Below are positions 55,890-64,000 of a DNA stretch of 64,000 nucleotides, piece after piece. The notes beneath the pieces are model-generated. The model did no database searches. It was not told the origin of the DNA and saw only the letters and a list, made by a program, of their open reading frames with translations. Source of the DNA: Gnetum montanum (Eukaryota; Streptophyta; Gnetopsida; Gnetales; Gnetaceae). Each line of letters begins with the position of its first letter. Position 1 is the stretch's first letter. The translations under genes were made by a program, and so were the position numbers. Where the stretch lies: NCBI GenBank assembly GCA_015680685.1, contig MNCI01034978.1, positions 117,979 through 181,978 on the forward strand, read 5' to 3'.

Positions 55890-57745
55890 GAAGATAAATG
55901 CAAGGAATCTGAATGTAAATCTGCAGCTATTACTGTTGATGCGTAAATTTTGGACACGCCGCCAACACCTGTGAAAACTCGTTTTAGGAGACAATTGCCT
56001 AGGGCGCCTCCCGGATGGGTTCGGAAACTCAGGAATAGTCTCACCTGGAAAAGGCTATGTGACAGAACAATAATAACAATATTTAAAACAAAATATTAAA
56101 AACTTAAGCTTAAATTTGATTTAATACTTCAATTTAATTTAATATTTTAGGAACTTAAAATAGTTTATGCAATTATAAAATGATAAATAATTCAAAAGTC
56201 AAATTTCATATGTCCGGGATCCAGGGTGAGGCAAAAGTCGTCCCGGGCGTAGCGGCAGGGCGAGGGTGTTGCAGCTGGGCAGGGTCTGTGTGCAGGCGTG
56301 GAAAAAAGACTGTGAGCCAGAGCCGCCATGGGAAGTGCAAGCGCGAAGCTACCGCGGACGTGGGAGAAATCGGCTTGAGCGCAGCCGCTGTTGCAGCCAC
56401 GACCGTGGCTGCGAAAAGACAGAGAACGGAGCGCGCAGGTGCAGGCGCAGGAGAAGGGCCCGACCTGTGGGGCCAGGAACTGAGGTGCAGCCGAGGTCAG
56501 ATCCGAGGCAGAAGATCGGCGCAGGGATGGACAGCGGCGGGTGGACGATCGGCAGCAGCAGAAGAAGACGGGGACTGTTCACTGAAGCGCGCGCAGCCTC
56601 GGCCACGACCAGATCTGGCTGAGAGATGAGCAAGGGGAGGCAGCGCGCGACCAGAGCAAGGCGTGGGCGGCAGCGGCAGCCAGGAGAAACTGTTAGGACC
56701 TTGAGGCGGTGGGGCCAGGCGAAAGTTCTGTGAACGCAGATCTAGGGATCTCACAGCGGCGCTGCCGCGTTCACGGCACGCGTGGGGCAGATTGTGCAGG
56801 CGCGGACTGCGGCTATGGCCACGGAAGAAAACGCGCGCGTAAGGAAGGAGAAGGTGGGGAAACTAGCGGCGGCGGTTGAATAGATAGCGACGCGGACGGC
56901 GGACGAACAGATGACTACACGGACAGCGGCCGAACGAAATGCTGAAAACCTGCAACCCAGGACCGAAACTGGTATCAGCAGGGCCCGATCTGACTGCCAG
57001 AGAAGCCCCGTCCCCCGAAAATCTGACCTGTGTAACGTGCTCCCCTCCCTTTTTATAGCGGCGGAGAAAGAAAAGAAAGGAGAAAACCTAACCCTAATTG
57101 TTGGCCACCTTTACCCCTTCAACCGCGAGCCACCTAAAAAATAAAAAAAACCACACACAAAAACCTTAAGTTTATATTTTGTTTTATTTTTAAAAGGCAC
57201 GCGGTTGTCCTCCTCGTTCTTTTTATTTTTATTTTTATTTTTAGTTTTTAGGGGAGGGTGATGTGTTTTAAGATGTGCATTACTTATTATTTTGTTCAAT
57301 TATTTAAAATTCATTTAATCATTTTCATGGTGTTTAAATGCTTTGAGTGTTCTTGTCTGCGGAAGAAGTAGAATTTGTAGGGTTAAAAAATATTTCACTT
57401 GAATTGTAATGGCCATGTAAATGGTGTAGGCATGAACAGTTCAGATTTATTCGCTTTTTCCAGAATTGATCAAGATGCTTTTAACATGCATATACAAAGG
57501 TCCAGGTATGAAGATCTAATTTCATGTATAAGAATTAAGAAATCAATGAAATGCATGGGTACGTTGAGATATAATAAAATCATGGAAGATAATTAGCTCA
57601 AGCTGAATTCTGGAATTATTCAAAAAAAATGCCTGGAACAGAGCTTTTATCATGATTCAGTTTCCACCTGATTGCAACAAAACAATCCAATTTACATTAT
57701 ATGTCCCAGATCCCAAGTAGGCATGGGTGAGGTTGGCCTCAACAA
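55890..57745 (-). mobile_element. CpG-rich insert inside the LRR pseudogene (probable LTR or promoter unit)
   Basis: About 1.85 kb separates LRR halves that would otherwise be continuous. AT-rich flanks enclose a very GC- and CpG-rich core (about 56210-57060). On the minus strand a TATA 'cgccgctataaaaaggg' lies at about 57063-57047, followed by the GC-rich leader-like stretch. Open frames in the core on both strands arise from GC richness and have no domain. The terminal repeats and the target duplication were not found. It may be a solo LTR or a promoter-containing fragment. Confidence 0.5.
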
Positions 57746-59101
57746 TTACCAAATCTGACCCGCTTGCAGTATCTGTCTTTGAGCATAAGCAATTTCAGTG
57801 GCAAAATACCAACGGAAATAGGATCTCTCAAGTCCCTGCGGTATCTCACATTGTCAGGAAGATTTACAAGTGCAGGGGGCATACCTAAAGAGCTTTGTCA
57901 ATTATCTTATCTTTATCGATTGACATTAGATTACACGCAAGTCGGTGGTCATTTTCCTCACTTCATAGCTAACATGACAAAGCTGAATGTACTGGAGCTT
58001 CCTGGTAACAGACTTAAGGGAGAACTTGCCCCCGGTGTATTCTCAAATCTTTCTGGTCTTTCTATTTTAGATTTGTCGTCTAATGCATTGAACTGGCATT
58101 CCGAAGTTGAATTACCATCATCTCTGCAAATTATTTCTGCCACCTCTAGTAATTTCTCAGGGCCTTTGCCTGAATCTTTGTGTTGTGTAACTGTACACAA
58201 CTTGTCGTCTTAGATTTCAGAAACAATAGTGTATCCGGTGAGTTGCCAGGTTGCATAGCAAAAATGCAGAGCTTGGTCATCCTAGAGCTGGGTTGCAACA
58301 GTTTAGAGGGATTCATTCCCAATTGGGTATCAAATTTGAAAAGGTTGCAAATCTTAGATTTATCAAATAATAAATTTGAAGGAAATATACCACAAGCCTT
58401 GTTAGGGATTGCAGGATTTGTCCAGCATGTAGTCATTGAAAAACGGTAGCTATGACCGCATACCATGGACGGAAAAAGGTTCGGAATTCATCCTCAATGT
58501 GAAGGTGAGTTTGATGGAAAAAGGTTTGGAAATTTTGAGGGTATACGTGATGTCGGAAGAGCGTGTGCTTGATCTCTCTGCAAATAATTTGACAGGGCAA
58601 ATTCCAAGTTCCATTGGAATTTTGAGTGGGGTAAGAATACTGAATTTATCCTGCAACATGTTAGAAGGAGAAATACCCACAAGTATTTCAAATATGAGCA
58701 ATTTAGAGGAGCTGGACTTGAACTCCAACATATTGACAGGGGCCATACCATCACAGCTGCTGAATTTGACATTTTTGAGTTCATTTAATGTATCTAACAA
58801 TTTTCTTTGTGGAAGGACTCCAACTGGTGAACAGTTAAACACATTTGATGAAACATGTTTTCAAGGTAATAAATGTCTTTGTGGCTATTCTCCACAGCAT
58901 CAATGTCCAGCACCAGAGCATGGAAAAGATACAGAAAATACAAAGCAAGAACAGGTAAAAAGGACATGGTTTGATAAAATACAAGATAAAGTATCAATAG
59001 TTGCAGTGGGTTTGGGATTTGGGCTTGCATTTGGAGGTGTTTGGGCTCTTTACCTTTTATGGGAACCATTCCAAAAGTTCTTTGGCTACCTGGGCATCTA
59101 A

Positions 59102-60179
59102 TAGCACCTTGGCAAATATGTGCAATTAATTTGTAAGATGGATGAAGTAGGCCAAAAATATGAATAGCTCCTCTTTTGGCAATGTTAGTGTAGTGAATGT
59201 CTCTGCTTCAAACTTTCAATATCAAGTGTACTCTTTTTCACCGTGTAATGTATGGATTTCAATTCTATAGGGCAGTTGATTTCAGTTATTTTTAATTTAG
59301 GCTACCAACCTTAACGTTATATGGTGTTTTAATCATAACCACTTGTTAGATGTTAACCCTTTTTAATTTTAAAAGAATATGTCGATATTAGCATTACTGG
59401 AGCACCATACCGGTGTTCTATAAATGCAACTAGTGTTAACTTTAACCATTGCAGGGATAATTCCTTACTCCAGCTGCATGGCTGCAATGTATAACAATTG
59501 AAGTTGAGTTAACTGACAGTAATTTGGCTACTTTATTAAAGGTAAGGTAGACATTAATGCGTGTGTTGAATTCTGATCAAGTTCAAACTCTTTTCAAACG
59601 ACAACAGGAGAGGTAAAAGCTAAAACTGCATTGAACAGTTAGAAAGTAAATAAAACATCTGTACCACAGTTTGCAGCAGCAATTCCCAAAGCCCCTTCTC
59701 TTTACTCTATAGCGGATTAATTACATTGCATTTAGTGATCTGATTTATTAAAGTATAATTTAAAATGCAAACGAGATTTTTAAAAGAAAGGAGCTCTGCT
59801 GAGTGTAAAAACAATGAATTGCTAATTAAATATCATATGATATCTAAATCAAAGCTATAACATATTTCAAAAGTGTGTACTGGACTTAAATTGTAAAGTA
59901 CTTGTTTACAAAGAACATTGTTATGAAGTGAAGCAGTAAGTTGAGTTCAAAAGAAAAAACATTTTATATATGATCTTTGTCTACCAAAGATTCAAACGTT
60001 ACAAATGAGCAATGTTGCAATTGAAAACAATGCAACATAAAAGTAAAAAACATCAAATCCATCCATCCGTGTGTTGAAGAGAGTGAATGTTATTCAATTA
60101 AAAATTCTGCAATTTTTTAAATATATGTGAAATCAACCATTGTCCTCTTGCCCCCTATCTCTTTATCATCCCCGCAAAC
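59102..60179. other. 3' flank of the receptor-like pseudogene
   Basis: No coding region or recognisable repeat. AT-rich, with one TATA-like 'tctataaatg' near 59417. Confidence 0.5.
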
Positions 60180-62310
60180 TTTCTTTGTCATCATATTAAC
60201 ATGGACATTCAAATGAAAGTTCTCACGGGGGTTTGCCTATCTTCAGGGTTTGCCTATCTTCCTCTCAACAACAAGTCCTCAATATGCACTTCGTCGACGA
60301 CTCTTTCTTTCTAGTTCAAAACATAGCCGCCAATTTGCACCACCTCTTATCAAGGGTGGAGCAATATTGTACACTCTCAGGTTCCACTATAAATTGGAAT
60401 AAATCCTCTATTTATAGCTTTTCGGGCAATTACAACTATGTGACCAACTATAACTCGAAGCGGCTCTAGGATCAACACATCATTAAGATTCTGGGATCCC
60501 TTTCCGTTTTAGAGGTTTAACCTCTACTCTTTATTTTTCGGATTCAAAAGAAACTTGATAAATGGAAGACTAAACCCCTCACACTTGCAGGTAAATACCT
60601 TGTTTGTAAGTGCATATGTGCATCAACCCATGTGTATTACTCTTCATGTTGGGCCCCCTTCCAAGCTGCCTACCAGAAGCTTGAACACTTATTTCACTAC
60701 TTTATGTAGTCCTCCAAGGATTCTCAGAAAGGATTTCATCGAGTCGCTTGGAATATTGTTACTCTCCCCAAGAATAAAGGTGGCTTAGTTCTTTTGAATT
60801 CCTATAAGCACCCTGGTTGCTAAGTGGTTGGTTCAGCATTTAGATGCCTCAGACATCATTGGGACCCTCCTCCAATTAAGGCTTCATTAAGCATTTCCTA
60901 AAAACAAGCCCTTCTGGAAAGGCATCCATTTTGTCAATTGAATCGTTTGCCCCCTCACTATCATTCTTCCAGGATCTTATGTTTTCAAAAGCATCTAGAG
61001 GGCCTAGCAAATTCTACACAGTTACATAGACTGAACTAACGTCAAGATCAACCCTACTATCCTCTATAGATTGTGTTTGTGGTGGTTACCTCTGTCGTCG
61101 CTCCCCTTGCCATCACAAAGGCTAAGGTGGCTACCTCGTGGTTTCAGAAAGGTGTCATCTCCTTGAATTGTCTTAGGTTGGCTAGTCGTTGGATTTCGGG
61201 GGTTGAGTTTAGCAATTTGTATAGGGAGTCGATTGCAATGAACCATTGTCTAGTCCAAATCTACGCCTTTCTCCACAGTCATTGGCACATTGATGTTACA
61301 GTACAAAGCACTTTTCAAGGCCTTCAATGGCTTAATGGTGTTAAACTCTTACCCTACCGGCCATCTATCCCTTTTCATCTTATGCATGACCCATCCAAGG
61401 TCATTCAACGTTGCAATAAGCATTGGCACAAGCACGAGTCAGTATCATTTTGGATCCCTCTCTTCCAAAATATTTGGAACCTTTTGACCCTCCCCAAAAT
61501 TAAATAGTTCCTCTGGTGTCTCCTCCACCATGGTCTACCTATTGGTAAATGGTTAGAATATCTAGGAATTCCCAATCCCAATTGCCCTCTTTGAGGTGGA
61601 CAAGATGACTTTGTCCATGTGTTTTGGCATTGTCCCTTTGCTCAGCATGTGTGGGAGTGGGCTTTCATAGTTTTTCCTTCATACAAGATATCTCAAGAGG
61701 ATGCCATATTTTGCTTTTTAAACATTACTTGTGCTAATCTCAAGTTTCTATGGAAAGTTATTAGGCCTACTATTTTATATTATATTTGAAAGAGAAGATG
61801 CAATATTATATTTCAAAGGACAGATTATTCTAATAAATGTTTGCTCACCATGTTGGAGAAGTTGCATATCTTTTGCCTTATTCATTTCCAACTCACACCT
61901 CAAGCATCCAAGTTCAATCTAGATAGACATTAGTTGGTTCATCTCTTGCAGTCGTGGGAGACTTGTGCATTCCAATAACACTCATCATCAGTAATCTCTG
62001 CAAGGAAGCTTTCCCTTTTCGTTGTGAGGAGTCACCATTGGAACTCTCTCTATCATTAATTGAGAGCTTTTTTCCTTATCTAATTCTATGTCATTCTATC
62101 TTGTAAAGATTCAGCATGGGTGGACGTTTGATGGTGCCCCAATTTGGGTTTCCTCCTTTAATACTCGTTTATTTATAAGGTTGTTCCCGAGTTTCATGCA
62201 TAGTGCTCTCAGCTTCCCCTTCCCCTTAACCCTATGACTTGTTCACGTTACTGTAACTGATACACTGTTAATATCAATAGAACTTCTTTTCGGGGTCCGG
62301 CACCCCCCAC
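60180..62310 (+). mobile_element. 5'-truncated L1-type LINE fragment (RT end + zf-RVT)
   Basis: It starts in the RT palm: MHFVDDSFFLV (about 60280; FVDD in place of FADD), SGSTINWNKSS, then across shifts LDKWKTKPLTLAGKYLV (about 60550), WNIVTLPKNKGGLVL (about 60750). From 61073 a frame reads WFQKGVISLNCLRLASRW, then LPKIK and the zf-RVT domain FLWCLLHHGLPIG, CPL, FWHCPFAQHVWEW (61500-61670). The 5' truncation is typical of LINE retrotransposition. Stops and shifts show it is dead. The 3' end is near 62300, without a clear poly(A). Confidence 0.8.
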
Positions 62311-62784
62311 TACATCAAGCTATCCTATTTTACATCCAAGCAAAACATTTGTTGCCATCATTTTTGAAATAAATTCATCTGGTTTCAAAATTTCTCGTAA
62401 AAACATGCATCTTTGCAAACCCAAAATAACAAACGGTTAAAGATGACACCCTATATTTTTCAAGTTCTACCACTTATGCATTTAACAAATAAACTTATTA
62501 TTTTTTTATGCATGAAAAGGTTTTAAAATAAAAGTTGGGTATACTATATTAGTTGTGTCTAAAGCCTAAACAATGCCTTAACATGGAATAAAACTTTTAA
62601 ATGCAAGATTATATTTTAATCAACATTTGTATTGAGTAGTGGGTGGGCTTAATGAATAGGCAAAATGAAACCTTAATGCTCATTTTGTTTTATCTTACCT
62701 AAAAAATAGAAGGGATTTTTCTTTTAACCTCAAGAAAATAATAGTAATTTATATTTGCTTAATATTTATATTTATGTTTATATT
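62311..62784. other. Gene-free AT-rich stretch
   Basis: Nothing recognisable is seen between the LINE fragment and element 3. Confidence 0.5.
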
Positions 62785-63731
62785 TGATGAGACGCAGATT
62801 GCACAAGCCGCGATATCGCGGCTGACATGATATTGCATCCTTCCCTGCGATATCACGTACGCGATATCATGGTCCGCCGCCATATTTATAAATAAGAGGC
62901 GGAACTCCCCTCATTTCTCATCCTAGGTGTAAAGTAGCGAAGCTCTGGCGGATTGATCACCCCAGAGATAGAATATTTTCCATGTGCCCGCAATAGGAGT
63001 CCCCCAAGTGAACAGTTCTTTATTCGAGCAGCTTTGTACCTGAACGCAAGTTGTGTATGGCAATAAAGACGAGCTTTGCGGATAAACCTTGCAGTGCATG
63101 GATAGGTTTAATTAATGTTATTTACTACTTGCCTAGTAACGCGGCATGAGCACGACTTGGTTACAAGCGTTGACGAATGTGTACGGCTAGCCAAGGAATC
63201 GGCTACTCATCGCGAATAGATTCTTTCAACCCTTTCCTCCTAGAACGTGGGGCAAGTACGACTTGATTACGAGCATCTACGAATGTGTACGGCTAGTCAA
63301 GGAATCGGCTGCTTGTCACACATAGGTTAGTTAAGTGCCTCAGTATGACCGCTTCGAGCACGTGCATTACGTGTGGTGATCCCAGTAACGATTAGCGTTT
63401 GGTAGCCACAGTTGCACAGTTCAGGGTATGTACGGTAAGTGGGAACGGATGCTGACACTAGGACTTAGTGCTGTAGTTAGAGCTAGTTAGTTTCTCAAAC
63501 CTTCATCCTCGTAGCTTAGGAGATAAACCGAAAAATACCAAAAAAATCATATACCTCAGACTTGCATAACCATACACCGTGACACATACAAGCAAGCCTG
63601 GGAAGACAACGAACGATTAACCCCAAGTGTTTCTTGTGGCGTTAAGGCATTTAGTCTGCGGAGTTCGACTGGATCGTGCGTACACGCTCGTATTCGTATG
63701 GTTGAGTGTAGGGGTACCTCGCCACTCATCA
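62785..63731 (+). repeat. Element 3, 5' LTR
   Basis: 947 bp, TGATGAG (62785) to CTCATCA (63731), plus orientation. U3 contains the palindrome array (about 62809-62872) and TATA 'tttataaataagagg' (about 62885-62899). It is the opposite orientation of elements 1 and 2 and clearly the same family. The element continues beyond the window. Confidence 0.92.
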
Positions 63732-63732
63732 T

Positions 63733-63750
63733 TGGCGTCGTTGCCGGGGA
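63733..63750 (+). other. Primer-binding site of element 3 (tRNA-Asp)
   Basis: TGGCGTCGTTGCCGGGGA differs at one position from the tRNA-Asp complement TGGCGCCGTTGCCGGGGA. It is the best-preserved primer site of the family here. Confidence 0.88.
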
Positions 63751-63872
63751 CTAAGTGTTTTTACGCCAATTGAACATAAGGGATATCACTCACATCGTTG
63801 TGAGCTTTAACGAACCTTTGGGTTAATCAGTTAATTAAGAACATAAATAACGGTAAACAGCACACCATTAGG

Positions 63873-64000
63873 ATGGCTTCTTCTCATGAAATCAAATCAC
63901 CTAAGGACAACACAGGAGATAGTTAGCATCACACGCATAACTCAAATCAACCACGTCCTAAACAATCTAAGGTCACATATACTCATCCTGATGAGTATGT
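63873..64000 (+). pseudogene. Element 3 gag start, cut by the window edge
   Basis: ATG 63873 opens MASSHEIKSPKDNTGDS, followed by TAG in place of a Gln codon, then a continuing frame with KQSKVTYTHPDEY. The start matches the element 2 Gag start (MPSSHKSNSPSKD ... YTHPDEY), which supports the chosen start codon in both. The rest lies outside the window. Confidence 0.75.

Larger units (their letters stand above)
54821..59101 (+). pseudogene. LRR receptor-like protein pseudogene
   Basis: ATG 54821 starts a signal peptide (LLFILLLLFAAVF), then an LRRNT_2 cap (TEAQALLSFKSKIIGDPNGF ... NWNL, FWYGVTC), LRRs of 24 residues (NLTSLQKLYLSQNNLSGHIP), an insert at about 55890-57745, further LRRs from 57752 (SLSISNFSGKIP), a closing cap (CLCGYSPQHQC), and a membrane span (VSIVAVGLGFGLAFGGVWAL) with a 13-residue cytoplasmic tail and no kinase. 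The architecture is that of RLP immune or developmental receptors, which signal through partner kinases. Breaks: shifts at about 55048 and 55342 (one lost C), the insert, a 5-bp repeat at about 58176, and a lost A near 58440. The breaks are few, so inactivation is recent. Normally such genes are intronless and 800-1,100 codons; the remaining frames fit this. Confidence 0.88.

Noticed and set aside
56180-56754. Overlapping open frames on both strands of the CpG-rich core
   Set aside because: They arise because GC-rich DNA has few stop codons. The products are Arg/Gly/Pro low-complexity with no domain, and frames overlap on both strands.
1-64000. CRISPR arrays, operons, rRNA genes, bacterial features
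   Set aside because: None seen. Introns, SINEs, LINEs and LTR elements show this is plant nuclear DNA.

Overview
The window is repeat-rich plant nuclear DNA. It is AT-rich, coding capacity is low, and LTR retrotransposons, LINEs and SINEs are nested inside one another. Two protein-coding host loci can be recognised, and both are broken. The large-genome style, the long decayed Tat-type element and a leucine-rich receptor-like protein with a short cytoplasmic tail would suit a gymnosperm. That placement is an inference and no species is claimed.

Layout. 1-1235: two abutting LTR fragments from different Ty3/gypsy families. 2457-5859 (-): an unprocessed pseudogene of carotenoid cleavage dioxygenase 8 (strigolactone pathway), with about ten exons and mostly legible splice sites. 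5860-10240: gene-free, with a fold-back SINE cluster near 9.3 kb. About 10240-35088 (+): an old Tat-lineage Ty3/gypsy element (LTR, gag, protease, RT, RNase H, integrase, LTR). It is split by a decayed, intron-containing minus-strand unit (about 15390-30345), which itself holds a solo LTR (17767-18684) and complete element 1 (21864-30187, -). About 35100-53830 (+): an L1-type LINE split by a SINE (36458-36620), complete element 2 (37712-45009, -), a Ty1/copia element (45045-about 50984) and a short RTE-type LINE end (52110-52377). 54821-59101 (+): an LRR receptor-like protein pseudogene carrying a CpG-rich insert. About 60180-62310: a 5'-truncated LINE. 62785-64000 (+): the 5' LTR, primer-binding site and gag start of element 3.

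Elements 1, 2 and 3, the solo LTR and the first 529 bases belong to one Athila/Tat-like LTR family. Elements 1 and 2 have perfect 5-bp target duplications (CTTTG, CCTAT). Elements 1-3 have primer sites that fit tRNA-Asp, and elements 1 and 2 have identical polypurine tracts. Neither complete copy encodes reverse transcriptase, RNase H or integrase. Element 1 carries Gag plus a separate 928-codon frame (globular N-terminus, long coiled coil). That frame is preceded by its own TATA box, a palindrome array like the one in the LTR, and a small leader intron ending exactly at the ATG. Element 2 carries a Gag-protease fusion plus a 74-codon single-membrane-span frame with a similar CAG/ATG junction. 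This two-unit, cargo-swapping, pol-less family is the most interesting system in the window.

The main frames of elements 1 and 2 contain premature stops but almost no frameshifts. The stops checked are each one C-to-T change from a Gln or Arg codon, which suggests decay by cytosine methylation rather than indels. The Tat element, the LINE and the two host pseudogenes also carry frameshifts.
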